Source: GCA-2720865 sp047630275 (GTDB lineage: Bacteria > Bdellovibrionota > Bacteriovoracia > Bacteriovoracales > Bacteriovoracaceae). From it: a DNA stretch of 64,000 nt. The notes below the pieces were generated by a model that saw nothing but the letters and a program-made list of their open reading frames with translations, was not told the origin of the DNA and ran no database searches. A program made the position numbers and the translations under genes. Positions 52,259 through 61,372 of this stretch are shown here, in pieces; position 1 is the stretch's first letter; each line of letters begins with the position of its first letter. Location: NCBI GenBank assembly GCA_047630275.1, contig JBLHVN010000002.1, positions 62,001-126,000 on the forward strand, given 5' to 3'.

Positions 52259-52957
52259 ATGGAAGAATTTATTGGAAGTGAAAATTTACAGCTAGCAGGA
52301 CACCTGGCCTACACGCTTATTTTCTTCTCTTTTTTAGTTCGAAACATTCTCTGGCTAAGAGGCCTTGCTATTTTTGCTAGTCTTACCTCTATTATCTATA
52401 ACTTCTATGTTCCGGCTGAGCCCCTATGGGTACCTATTCAGTGGAACTGTGTTTTCATCATGACAAATATTGTCCAAATAACTTTTATCTTCTTGGAAAA
52501 AAGAAATTTTAAGTTAGAAGGCCATGAAGCTTATTTGCATGATCGTTTTTTTCCCGATCTCACTAGCGCTGAGTTTAAAAGTTTATTGAGAGGTGGGTTT
52601 CTAAGAACTAGTCAGAAAAACGAAACACTTATTGAGCAGCACACCACTGTAGAAGCTTTAATGGTGATTATTGACGGGGAAGTAAGTGTTCAAACCAAGG
52701 GACGAGAAGTCGCCCGCCTTGGTAAAGGTCACTTTCTTGGAGAGATGAGTTTTATGACAGACGAGCCTACCAAGGCCGACGTTTGCGCCATCGGAGAAGT
52801 TCAATACTTCTTTTGGGAAAAGGAATCTTTAAAAGCGCTTATTAACAAAAAACCAAAGATGATGAACGCCATTCAAAGAGTTCTCTCTCATCAATTGATT
52901 GAATACATCCTAGATGAAGATCAAAAAGCAGATAATAATTACACGCCTGCTGCCTAG
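52259..52957 (+). CDS. Bacterial Popeye-like membrane protein with cyclic nucleotide-binding domain
   Basis: The 232-residue product has three N-terminal membrane segments (LAYTLIFFSFLVRNILWLR near 17-35, then IFASLTSIIYNFYV) and a C-terminal cNMP-binding beta-barrel with FLGEMSFMTDEPTKADVCA near 160-178. The three-segment plus barrel plan, and the WNCVFIMTNIVQI stretch, match the Popeye family, best known from animal muscle but also found in bacteria. It lacks the PRAATxxA Arg of CAP, so ligand binding is uncertain. Confidence 0.75.
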   Translation: MEEFIGSENLQLAGHLAYTLIFFSFLVRNILWLRGLAIFASLTSIIYNFYVPAEPLWVPIQWNCVFIMTNIVQITFIFLEKRNFKLEGHEAYLHDRFFPDLTSAEFKSLLRGGFLRTSQKNETLIEQHTTVEALMVIIDGEVSVQTKGREVARLGKGHFLGEMSFMTDEPTKADVCAIGEVQYFFWEKESLKALINKKPKMMNAIQRVLSHQLIEYILDEDQKADNNYTPAA

Positions 52958-53064
52958 TATTTCAAGCACTTACATCCTTTAACAGCTAGTTTTCATTGCT
53001 CTGACAAAGTTCACAGAGTGCCCTGTTACCTTAAATCTAACGAATCAAAAACCTGGAGGTAAGA

Positions 53065-53511
53065 ATGAACGCAGCTACTAAGATCACCTTAAATAAAACT
53101 AGAGGCTCTCACTCCCCTTCAAGCCTCTTCTCAGAAAGAAGCACTCTTCTTGAATTGGCCACGACGGCCATGCATCCCTCCCTAGATGAAAAGAACAGAG
53201 CTCTTGCCTCCAGGTTTTTAATGAAACAGCTCCTTGGAAAACTTAAAGATCCAACGGCGCCTTTTTCTCAAGTTAAAGTCTATCTGGATGTCTTTAAAAA
53301 GGTATCCGAAATGGGGCTTATTAAAGCCGATCAAACCGGTCATCAAATAAGAACCCGCGATAATTTTGAAAATGAATTTAGGTTATTAACCCTTATCCGA
53401 AATAGGAGGAACACTAAACAAGAAGAATGGGGTACCTACCATTCTAACGAAGAACTCGTTACAAACCGCCTTAGGTGGAAGATTGTGGAGTTTTTAAAGT
53501 ATTTAACTTAA
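53065..53511 (+). CDS. Hypothetical helical protein
   Basis: The 148-residue product is predicted helical and basic, with no signal peptide, membrane segment or Cys. I recognise no family. A GGAGG site precedes the ATG, and an unusually strong terminator hairpin follows, so it is a discrete transcription unit. Confidence 0.65.
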   Translation: MNAATKITLNKTRGSHSPSSLFSERSTLLELATTAMHPSLDEKNRALASRFLMKQLLGKLKDPTAPFSQVKVYLDVFKKVSEMGLIKADQTGHQIRTRDNFENEFRLLTLIRNRRNTKQEEWGTYHSNEELVTNRLRWKIVEFLKYLT

Positions 53512-53517
53512 CTAAAC

Positions 53518-53569
53518 GGGTCCTAGCCTCACCCTCTCTCACTCCAATAGGTGAACTAGGACCCTTTTT
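53518..53569 (+). terminator. Strong intrinsic terminator
   Basis: GGGTCCTAG at 53518-53526 and CTAGGACCC at 53556-53564 form a perfect 9-bp stem, extended inside by TCACC/GGTGA, with a T run after. It closes the hypothetical protein gene. Confidence 0.88.
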
Positions 53570-53670
53570 ACCTCAAGAATTCACCAAAAGTTTACTTTAC
53601 CTATATTGCTTCTAACCCGATGAGATTTTATAATAACCCTTAATTAAATAACCTATAAAAGGAAGATGTT

Positions 53671-54069
53671 ATGAAATGGTTTCTAATGCTTGTTACAATG
53701 CTTGCCCTAAGTTCATGTGCTTCACATGGTAACTTCGGAAAAATGGATACAAACGGAGATGGTGCTGTCTCTAAAGCCGAGTTTACGGCTCATGTTGACG
53801 CTAAGTTCAATAAATTAGACAAAGACGGAAACGGTACAATTGACGCTTCAGAGATGCCAAAATGCTCAAAGAAGAAAAAGTGCCATAAGAAAAAAGGCGA
53901 CTGTAAGTCCGGTCAATGCCACTTAAAGAAAAAAGGTGATTGTAAGTCTGGAAAATGTGATCACAAGAAAAAAGGTGATTGTAAAGATGGAAAGTGCAAG
54001 AAACACCACAAGCAAACTGACTGTAAAGATGGTGCTTGCCAGCTTCACAGCAAAGATAAAAGTGCATAA
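53671..54069 (+). CDS. EF-hand lipoprotein with Cys/Lys/His repeats
   Basis: The 132-residue product is a lipoprotein (lipobox LSSC, Cys 16). Two EF-hand loops follow (DTNGDGAVSKAE at 26-37, DKDGNGTIDASE at 50-61), each with correct calcium ligands. The C-terminal half carries four copies of DCK-[SD]-G-x-C at 77-83, 90-96, 103-109 and 117-123 with Lys and His between, giving ten Cys residues. The repeat resembles a metallothionein or a cysteine knot. A surface metal-binding or adhesive role is inference. Four bases separate it from the Smr gene. Confidence 0.8.
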   Translation: MKWFLMLVTMLALSSCASHGNFGKMDTNGDGAVSKAEFTAHVDAKFNKLDKDGNGTIDASEMPKCSKKKKCHKKKGDCKSGQCHLKKKGDCKSGKCDHKKKGDCKDGKCKKHHKQTDCKDGACQLHSKDKSA

Positions 54070-54072
54070 TCA

Positions 54073-54294
54073 ATGATTACCGTAGATCTTCACGGCTATT
54101 TAGTTGAAGAGGCCATTGAGCATATAGAAAATGTCATTGGCAAGATTAGACTAGATGGCCGTGAGGACTATATAAAAGTCATCACCGGCCACGGTAAGAT
54201 CCAAAAACAATTAATGTTCTACCTACTCGACCATGGAATCGAGCATATGTTCGAGCCTGGGAATAAAGGCGCTATGATCATCAACGTAGATTAA
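54073..54294 (+). CDS. Smr-domain protein
   Basis: The 73-residue product is a minimal Smr domain: VDLHGYLVEEAIEHI at 4-18 and VITGHGKIQ near 35-44, both required motifs in MutS2-type Smr nucleases. It lacks any other domain. Smr domains nick DNA or RNA, with cleavage of stalled-ribosome mRNA reported for related proteins. It sits three bases downstream of the EF-hand gene. Confidence 0.85.
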   Translation: MITVDLHGYLVEEAIEHIENVIGKIRLDGREDYIKVITGHGKIQKQLMFYLLDHGIEHMFEPGNKGAMIINVD

Positions 54295-54312
54295 GTTTCA
54301 CGCTTTTAATGC

Positions 54313-54318
54313 TATAAT
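54313..54318 (+). promoter_or_regulatory. Extended -10 promoter, probable leaderless start
   Basis: TGC followed by a perfect TATAAT at 54313-54318 lies six bases before the ATG at 54325, as in the histidine kinase gene. No ribosome-binding site is seen. Confidence 0.6.
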
Positions 54319-54324
54319 TTCCTA

Positions 54325-56517
54325 ATGAAAATTCTCTTAATAATGACTCTACTTTTTACAGTTGCCTGCTCTTCTAATTCAAAGAAGGCCCCTCCGATAA
54401 GCAAGAAGAAGTTCAAGGGTAAGAACTATATTGGCGCAGTCATTGAAACTTTTAAGGTTCCTAAGACTTCAAGACCAGCTATTAAGTTAGGCTTTCTTAT
54501 TCCAGGGGCAAGCGCGAGCCGTATGGGACTTAAGAGTGATGACTTAATTATTAAGGTGAATGGCAAAGAAGTGACAGATAAAGATAGCTTCGCTAAGTTC
54601 ATCAGAAATTACGACAGAGAAAAAGAGATCGTCTTTAGTGTCCTTAGAGGATCAGAACTCACGGAGCTTGAAATAAAAGGCCATGTTGACCGCCGCGTCT
54701 ATGGAAATGGCCCAAAGATAATGGCCCCTTTAGATAAAGACCTTCTCCCCTCATTTATTAAGAAACAAGCAGAGCCCTTTACTAAGATCAACCAAAAGAA
54801 AATGGCCCTGCATAACTTAGAAGAAAAGCATCAAGAATTAAAAGATACCTTCTCATTAATGACAAATAGAGCTGACTTTTACCGTCGTAATATAGTCACC
54901 TACGTACAAAGAAACCCCTTTGAACTGGCCAACGTATCAAATTCAATCATAAAAAATTTAAAAGGATCTAAGAAGTGGAAAAGCCTTGAGGGACTTGCAG
55001 ACTTAGAGCTACCTTATAAGAAAGAGGTAAAGTTTAAGGGAGGCGACCCTATCGCCTATATTAAAAAAGCGCTAGATCTGATCTATAAGGATGCCTTTGC
55101 GGCCTACAAAGATATTTCAAGAGAAGAGAAGATTACCTTCTTTAACGGCTATAGTGATCTTCTAGATTATATCGACAAGAATGTTTTGTTGAAGGATCTA
55201 GAAGACATGAAAAGATTCACTCCTCTTCATGAAATCTTAAAGAAAGTGAACCTTGAAAAAATCATGAGTGCTAGGACCCAGGCCATGGCCCTTAATGATG
55301 AAAAGCTTTTAAACTCACTTTCAAATTACCTGCGCGTTCAGAAAAAGAATCAAGTCAGCATTCAAACAAGGTATGGCCTTATCCTGATTGGGGATGAAAA
55401 AAATAATTGGTATAAGACTAATCCAAATAGCATCACCCTTCTCATCGATCTAGGCGGTGATGACCTCTATACTGGTGGCTATGGCAGCGCCACTGATGGC
55501 AGACCCTTTAGCATACTTATTGATAGAGGTGGAAATGATACTTACGAAGGGGCTAAGAACTGCTCCTTTGGTTGCGGTATCCTAGGTCTTGGTATTCATA
55601 TCGATAAAAGTGGCAATGATAAATACTTAGGAAACAGACTCTCTCAAGGCGCAAGCCTCGGAGGAGCAGGAATCCTCATCGACGAAAGTGGTGACGACGT
55701 CTATAAAAGCCTCTCTCACTCACAGGCCTATTCCCTCTACGGGCTTGCAGCGCTTATTGATTATAAGGGAGATGATACTTATGATGCCAAACTCTTCTCT
55801 CAAGGAGTAGCAGTCTCTGGTGGCGTCTCTCTTCTTCAAGATATTAAAGGTAACGATACGTACGAAGCGAGAGGACTCTACCCATCAAGCTACGGAACAA
55901 ATGGAATCTTCCGCAGTTTCTCTCAAGGCATGGGCTTTGGCTTCAGAGGCTTTATGTCTGGAGGAATCGGCATCCTAAGTGATGGATCAGGAGTTGATAA
56001 CTTTATAGGAGGAAATTTCTCTCAAGGGGCAGGCTATTATTTTGGCTTCGGCCTTTTTCATAACGGCGGAATTGAAAATGATAACTACCTAGGCTCCCGC
56101 TACACCCAAGGCGCCACTGCTCACTACGCTCTTGCGGCCTTTTTAGAAGAGGGAGGTAATGATATCTATAGATCAAGAATGGATGTTGCCACCGCTATGG
56201 CCTGGGACTTAGGAATTACTTACTTTGAAGATACAAGTGGCAATGATCAATACTACTCTACGGGTATGTCCTTAGGAGCCGCGGCCATGAACTCTATTTC
56301 AATCTTCGTGGATAGAAAAGGAGATGATTTCTATGACCTCGACAACTTCCCTGCCTTCATTCCTACAAACCAAGCAAGAGATGGAATCAGCCTGGCCTAT
56401 TTCTTTGATTTACAAGGGGTAGATAAATATAAAAAGATTAAGAACAACGCTCACGGAGTCACCGATGTTTCTGGTTTCTGGTTTGATTATAATAAGAAGA
56501 TTGAACTACTTCCCTAA
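54325..56517 (+). CDS. Lipoprotein with PDZ domain and G-[ND]-D-x-Y beta-repeats
   Basis: The 730-residue product has a lipoprotein signal (lipobox VACSS). A PDZ-like domain (about 35-120, with PGASASRMGLKSDDLIIKVN) and a helical middle follow. From about 375 to 700 there are a dozen or so repeats of about 30 residues with the core G-[ND]-D-x-Y (GGDDLY, SGNDKY, KGDDTY), often with SQG nearby. These Asp/Asn-Gly turns suggest a beta-solenoid, possibly calcium-binding as in RTX repeats, but the classic GGxGxD is absent. It probably sits at the outer membrane. Function is unknown. Confidence 0.8.
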   Translation: MKILLIMTLLFTVACSSNSKKAPPISKKKFKGKNYIGAVIETFKVPKTSRPAIKLGFLIPGASASRMGLKSDDLIIKVNGKEVTDKDSFAKFIRNYDREKEIVFSVLRGSELTELEIKGHVDRRVYGNGPKIMAPLDKDLLPSFIKKQAEPFTKINQKKMALHNLEEKHQELKDTFSLMTNRADFYRRNIVTYVQRNPFELANVSNSIIKNLKGSKKWKSLEGLADLELPYKKEVKFKGGDPIAYIKKALDLIYKDAFAAYKDISREEKITFFNGYSDLLDYIDKNVLLKDLEDMKRFTPLHEILKKVNLEKIMSARTQAMALNDEKLLNSLSNYLRVQKKNQVSIQTRYGLILIGDEKNNWYKTNPNSITLLIDLGGDDLYTGGYGSATDGRPFSILIDRGGNDTYEGAKNCSFGCGILGLGIHIDKSGNDKYLGNRLSQGASLGGAGILIDESGDDVYKSLSHSQAYSLYGLAALIDYKGDDTYDAKLFSQGVAVSGGVSLLQDIKGNDTYEARGLYPSSYGTNGIFRSFSQGMGFGFRGFMSGGIGILSDGSGVDNFIGGNFSQGAGYYFGFGLFHNGGIENDNYLGSRYTQGATAHYALAAFLEEGGNDIYRSRMDVATAMAWDLGITYFEDTSGNDQYYSTGMSLGAAAMNSISIFVDRKGDDFYDLDNFPAFIPTNQARDGISLAYFFDLQGVDKYKKIKNNAHGVTDVSGFWFDYNKKIELLP

Positions 56518-57407
56518 AGACATTTTTTAGAGACTAAGTTCTCGTAGATTCCGTGATACTTATCCACGACCTCCTGACACTTCTCTATCTCTTGGGCAAT
56601 GGGGCAACCTGAAGCAGACTCTGAATCACTCTCAAGGGACTTAATATTTCCTTCTACAATTCTTTTGATCTTTTTGTTTCGATAAGAGCTACAGTTGATT
56701 CCTTCGTCCCAACCAGCGTCGACAAATTCGCTCCAATCAAAGCTCTTAGCTTGAATCCATTTATTATCTTTGCAAGTAAAGTATGGACCATGCCCAGAAG
56801 ATTCCTTGTAAAGAGACTTCCAAAAGAGATAACCACTATAATTGGCCACTTGATCGGCTCTTGAATAGACGGCAGTGGTTGTATACCCGAACTTTCCAAG
56901 TTCTGTTTTATGCCCCCACTTTAGGGCGGATTTCAATCCTTTCTTTTTTGCTTTCTTAAAATAGACAAGGCCTTCAGTGAAGAAGTGACCAAACTTATCG
57001 GCCCCTACTATATGACCGCCTATTTTTACGATGCGTCCAAAGGAGCCTAAGGGAAGTTTTAAGACTCTTCCTTGAAGAAAGCTTAAACCTTCGTAGATTG
57101 ATTCTCTTCTTCTAAGGTGAATCCTATCTAGTTGATCCGGTGTTGAATCATTAACAAAAAATTCAATAGGGCCACCAATAACATTTCCTTTAAGCTGCTT
57201 CAAAAGAGACTTCTCTAATCTTTTTTGACTGCAGTTACCTTTTTTATTTGCCTTCCTAAGGGCCTTTTCGATTCTTACATTCGTAAGTTGATTAAGTACT
57301 GGAGCTGCATCATCTTTGAGAGCATACCTTTTGGTAAAGCTATCAACCTCTGACGCCTCCGCGCTTCCAAGTAAAATAAAAAGTGCTATGCTTAAAATTT
57401 TCTTCAT
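56514..57407 (-). CDS. Exported protein with GADKFGHFF motif
   Basis: The 297-residue product has a signal peptide (MKKILSIALFILLGSAEA), from the ATG at 57407, one base after the upstream stop codon. The mature part contains IVGADKFGHFFTEGL near residues 140-155, with His and acidic residues that could bind a metal. The C-terminal third has several Cys residues. I recognise no family by name. It is the last gene of a three-gene exported cluster, and its stop overlaps the convergent solenoid gene by four bases. Confidence 0.7.
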   Translation of the reverse strand: MKKILSIALFILLGSAEASEVDSFTKRYALKDDAAPVLNQLTNVRIEKALRKANKKGNCSQKRLEKSLLKQLKGNVIGGPIEFFVNDSTPDQLDRIHLRRRESIYEGLSFLQGRVLKLPLGSFGRIVKIGGHIVGADKFGHFFTEGLVYFKKAKKKGLKSALKWGHKTELGKFGYTTTAVYSRADQVANYSGYLFWKSLYKESSGHGPYFTCKDNKWIQAKSFDWSEFVDAGWDEGINCSSYRNKKIKRIVEGNIKSLESDSESASGCPIAQEIEKCQEVVDKYHGIYENLVSKKCL

Positions 57408-57408
57408 C

Positions 57409-59382
57409 TTAGTGGTGGTGCTCAAATTTCTCAGCTTCATAAAGCCAGAAAATTGATTCAATTTCTGAGGCTTTTACATTTCCAGCTCTGTCCCAACCAT
57501 TCTCAGAGGCACCAAGACCTGAGTTTGAGAAAGTGACTTCGTCAAACCATTGGTTCATCATATCAAAACTATTAGCGGGAATTGGCCATTTTTTATTCAT
57601 CTTCTCAGCTGGAAACCATTTGTTCTTTTTTACTTTTTGAACAAACATCCAGTGCATTCTTCCTTGGTCATAATCTTTCCCCATAGCATACCCAGGCATC
57701 ACAAAAGTATGTGAGTTATAGATATAATATGAAGAGGCAACAAAGGGTGAAAAAGTATTTTTAAAGTAACCTGATTTAACGTGAAGAGTATCAACAGAGT
57801 ACCAATCAGTATGACGGTCAAGGGCCGTTGTGATCCTCTCCCAAGCTTCATTTTTATCTTTAAAGATTCTAGTGAACCCTCGGTCTTTTGCTTTTAAGTA
57901 TTCAGGCTTAAAGCTTGGGTGAACTTCAGTAATGAGTTTAACACCTTCAAGGAACTTCTTGCTTGAACCGTAGATCTTCTTAGCCCAGTAGTTAGCGTTT
58001 GAGATAACTTTCTTGTATTCAGAGTTTGCTCCAATCGCTTCTTTTCCAGCAAGGGCGGTAATAATAGTAATTTTTTTAGTCGCCTCGTTAATCTCTTTAT
58101 ATGAGTTGTTTTCAAAATCACCAACAACATCACGGTACTTCAAAAGCTGACAAGCTCCTGGGCTCTCGTTAGTAACAGTGAATGAGCAAGTGGCAACAAC
58201 TTTTGGATCAAGAACAATCATCTCACCGACACCGTCACCAGTGATATCTTCAGTAACGATGATATAACCTTTCTTATCTGATTTTGTGTACCTCTTCATG
58301 ATGTCTTTGATATCTAGCCCTTGTGCTCTATCAGGATAGAAGAACATTCTTAGAAAAGCTTGCTCGTTGATCTTCTCCCGAGTCTTATAAGGAGAAGCAA
58401 AATACTCCTTACAGTCTTTATCAGTCATAGCGCCTTTATACTTCTGTACTGTTTTATTCTTTGTACATGAACTTGAGAAGGCACGTGAGAACCAAAGCAT
58501 TCCGTTAGATTCAATTGACTGCGCCTTAAGGTTACCATCTCCTCTAAATTCATAAACATGAGCGAGGTCTGACTTTGAACAAGTCTTGGAAAAAGCAGCT
58601 CTTCCACTTTCATAAGCATCAAAGGCAGCGTCATCGTGTGAGCTTAAGTTTTTTCCTTTAGCTAGGTATTCAGATAAAATATAGCGGTACTCACAAATAG
58701 TCATAGGTTGAACTGATCTTTGGTCCACTTCTAAGCTACGGTGCCCTGAAGAACCTAACCTATCAAGACGATGAGTTCTTAATGAATTTGAAATTTCAAT
58801 CATGCCTTTATAACCAGGACCTGTCAGTTGATCGAAGACTTTCTTACTCTTTGAATACTTTTGAACTCCTGGTTGAGTGATATCGGCCTTTCCGAGCCAC
58901 TGAAGTTTTTTCTTTAACATGCTTAGGTTATCTCTATACTCGCCGCAAAGAATCGTGAGCATATTATGAGTGTTTTGACCGATGCCAGCGGGGGCTTTTT
59001 GAGAGCCCTTACACTCACCTTTGTTTTTTGTAGAGGTTGCGCAAAGGTCATATACTTTTTCAAAATCTGTATAAGGATTAAAGGCCACTGACTTTACATA
59101 AGTCTCACCCTTTTTATTCTTTAATGGCTCCCCAGTCTTATTGTCTGTGACAAACTTACCGTCTGCCTTTCTACCTGCTATCTCAATAGCCTCAATCTCT
59201 GACATCTTTAAAGCAGCTTTTTTAACAGTTGAATTAGAGTAGTTAACAACAGGAGCTTCATGACTTTTTTGGGCCACAGTTCCATCACTACAATAGCTGG
59301 CCCAAGTACTGGCCGCTTGAGAATTAATCGCAAGACTTAAGCCTGCGGTCATTAATCCAATCTTCATTGTTTTAAGCTTCAT
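57409..59382 (-). CDS. Exported hypothetical protein, 657 residues
   Basis: The product has a signal peptide (ending near SQA) and no recognised domain. It contains an ITEDITGDGVGEMIVLD-like stretch (VTEDITGDGVGEMIV) near 385, several Cys residues, and ends in EKFEHHH. A strong AAGGAG site precedes the ATG. It lies between a secreted nuclease-fold gene and another exported protein gene. A role outside the cell or in the periplasm is likely; nothing more can be stated. Confidence 0.75.
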   Translation of the reverse strand: MKLKTMKIGLMTAGLSLAINSQAASTWASYCSDGTVAQKSHEAPVVNYSNSTVKKAALKMSEIEAIEIAGRKADGKFVTDNKTGEPLKNKKGETYVKSVAFNPYTDFEKVYDLCATSTKNKGECKGSQKAPAGIGQNTHNMLTILCGEYRDNLSMLKKKLQWLGKADITQPGVQKYSKSKKVFDQLTGPGYKGMIEISNSLRTHRLDRLGSSGHRSLEVDQRSVQPMTICEYRYILSEYLAKGKNLSSHDDAAFDAYESGRAAFSKTCSKSDLAHVYEFRGDGNLKAQSIESNGMLWFSRAFSSSCTKNKTVQKYKGAMTDKDCKEYFASPYKTREKINEQAFLRMFFYPDRAQGLDIKDIMKRYTKSDKKGYIIVTEDITGDGVGEMIVLDPKVVATCSFTVTNESPGACQLLKYRDVVGDFENNSYKEINEATKKITIITALAGKEAIGANSEYKKVISNANYWAKKIYGSSKKFLEGVKLITEVHPSFKPEYLKAKDRGFTRIFKDKNEAWERITTALDRHTDWYSVDTLHVKSGYFKNTFSPFVASSYYIYNSHTFVMPGYAMGKDYDQGRMHWMFVQKVKKNKWFPAEKMNKKWPIPANSFDMMNQWFDEVTFSNSGLGASENGWDRAGNVKASEIESIFWLYEAEKFEHHH

Positions 59383-59401
59383 GCGTATTCTCCTTGGGGG
59401 A

Positions 59402-60958
59402 TTATCTAGTCTTGCAATTCATATAAACAGGAAGGTGATCAGAGATTGATTCACTAAAGACAACATTAGTTCCTTCAACAAAAGATCCAATAAGCTTGTT
59501 ATCCACGCCAATTTCCCAAAAATCCATCTTTCCACTAGTGTAGCGATGCTTCATGGTGCTGGCTGACTTGAAGTTAAGCTCCTTTGAAAAGGCACTTAAT
59601 AATTCTTCTTTATTAATTGATCTTACAAGTTCATGGCCTGAAGGAAATATTTCAGCGTCAGTGAAATCAAAGACCTTAGCTTCATCTACATTACATTTAG
59701 AAAGGGCTCCTTTTTTAGCAAGAACCAGGTGATCAAAGTTACTTCCAAGTCCGGTTTTTCCAACCGTTGAAGGCGTGTTCACATAAACATCTGCCCCTTC
59801 CATTCCTAAAAGGATCTTATCCCATGCCTTTTTAAAAGCTGCTTGCTTCGGCTCATCTTTCTCTCTCTCAGGAGCAGCAGTATTTGCTCTTGGAGCCGCT
59901 AGGTTAAAGTCACCATAAAGGATAGGATCTTTAATCTTTCCTGCTGCCTTAGCTTTTCCAAGGAAATCAATGGCCATCTTTGCTTCAGCAAAACGAGAGT
60001 GAGTTTCTTCTTTTTCTTTCTTATGTGATTTAATGGCTACGTTGTAGACATAGCCCGTTTCTTTTTCAAAATTAAAGACTTCAAGCATTGGATTATAAAG
60101 AGCTTCGTCTAAAACCGGTTTCTTATTTACTTTCTTAGTTGGAGCGCGAAAACGAAAGTGCACGGCCGCCATAGTGAACTCCATCTTCCCTGCTTTAAAG
60201 GTGGCTAAGAAAGGCTTTCTTGCCATTTCAGCGGGAAGGTCTTCAGCCTTAACAGTACAGGCCCCGATCTTTTTTCCACAGTACGGAGTTGGGCGAAGAT
60301 TTAGCTTATTTCTCTTATAGAAAAATCCTGTGATTTCATTATTAAGAAGATCATCTGCCAACCTAGGAAATAGGTCATTAGAAAGGATAAGCGCGTAGTT
60401 AGAATCTCTTTTAATAAGCTCGTTTAGCACCTTTAAATATTCTGGAACACGAAACTGATCTTGAATATCAGTTAGACCAATTTCAGATTTTTCTTTAGTT
60501 CTTGATACAAACTTTAATTTGGCCCTTTTACCTGACTTTAAGTCCTCAATGGCCGTAAGAAGCTTCTCATTATAAGAGCGGTCTTCTTTAGCGAGGTGTT
60601 TTAATTCCACAGCACCAGTTAGGTCAAACTGAGCGATAGTTTCTGCTAGGATATGATTTTGCTTGAGACCTGTTAGCTTATTGCCACTAAAGTCTTGTCC
60701 CATTCCTAGGTTATAAACATTAAAACCAGCAATCTTGATATTTGTGTTCTTTGATCCCCGTTTATAGGAAGTACAACCTTTTTTAATATTGGTGGGAGTT
60801 CTCTTGCAATATGCTGAATAAGTAGGCTTACAAACGGCGTGAAGGTTTAAGCTCTTTGCTAGATGTTTCTTAACAAATTCACATATTGGCCTTTCATCAG
60901 CAGCAAAACTAGGGGCTGCAAACAATGAAGCAATACTTAAAGCTAAAAGAGGACGCAT
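59402..60958 (-). CDS. Secreted endonuclease/exonuclease/phosphatase-family protein
   Basis: The 518-residue product has a signal peptide ending near SFA. The DNase I-like fold motifs are in order: IAGFNVYNLG near 76, AVHFRFR near 268, ILYGDFNL near 353, GSNFDHLVL near 413 and the catalytic ESISDHLPVYM near 505. Such enzymes cut DNA, RNA or phospholipid head groups. Export fits digestion of prey nucleic acid or host membrane lipid, but this is inference. It is the first gene of the exported cluster. Confidence 0.85.
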   Translation of the reverse strand: MRPLLALSIASLFAAPSFAADERPICEFVKKHLAKSLNLHAVCKPTYSAYCKRTPTNIKKGCTSYKRGSKNTNIKIAGFNVYNLGMGQDFSGNKLTGLKQNHILAETIAQFDLTGAVELKHLAKEDRSYNEKLLTAIEDLKSGKRAKLKFVSRTKEKSEIGLTDIQDQFRVPEYLKVLNELIKRDSNYALILSNDLFPRLADDLLNNEITGFFYKRNKLNLRPTPYCGKKIGACTVKAEDLPAEMARKPFLATFKAGKMEFTMAAVHFRFRAPTKKVNKKPVLDEALYNPMLEVFNFEKETGYVYNVAIKSHKKEKEETHSRFAEAKMAIDFLGKAKAAGKIKDPILYGDFNLAAPRANTAAPEREKDEPKQAAFKKAWDKILLGMEGADVYVNTPSTVGKTGLGSNFDHLVLAKKGALSKCNVDEAKVFDFTDAEIFPSGHELVRSINKEELLSAFSKELNFKSASTMKHRYTSGKMDFWEIGVDNKLIGSFVEGTNVVFSESISDHLPVYMNCKTR

Positions 60959-61094
60959 AAGGTTCCTTTTTGGTTTTCACGGATTAGTAGGTAATCAGTT
61001 GTACCAAAAAATAAGGTTTATGCGCAGCGCGTAATCAAAAGCTTGTAATAACTTTATGTCTAAACTTATGACACCACTAAAATCAATCAGTTAC

Positions 61095-61370
61095 CTAAGC
61101 TTCCCGCTTAATCAAATGATAGCCAAACTGGGTCTTAACCGGTCCTGAAACTTCTCCAGGTGCTAGTTCAAAGGCGGCCTTTTCAAAAGGGGCTACCATC
61201 ATGCCTTTACCAAATTCACCAAGACTTCCACCAGATTTCCCAGATGGGCATTTGGAAAAGTCTTTTGCTAACTCTTCAAAGGTCTTTCCCTCTTCGAGTT
61301 TCTTAACTAAATCTGTGGCCTCAAATTCTTGATCTACTAGAATATGGCTCGCCGTTACCTTGTCGCTCAT
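61095..61370 (-). CDS. ppiC: Parvulin-type peptidyl-prolyl isomerase
   Basis: The 91-residue product is a single parvulin domain like E. coli PpiC: ASHILVDQEFEATDLVKKLE start, FSKCPSGKSGGSLGEFGKGMM and PVKTQFGYHLIKRE at the end. It catalyses Xaa-Pro cis-trans isomerisation in the cytoplasm. It follows the hydrolase-like gene by two bases, so it is in an operon. Confidence 0.93.
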   Translation of the reverse strand: MSDKVTASHILVDQEFEATDLVKKLEEGKTFEELAKDFSKCPSGKSGGSLGEFGKGMMVAPFEKAAFELAPGEVSGPVKTQFGYHLIKREA

Positions 61371-61372
61371 TT

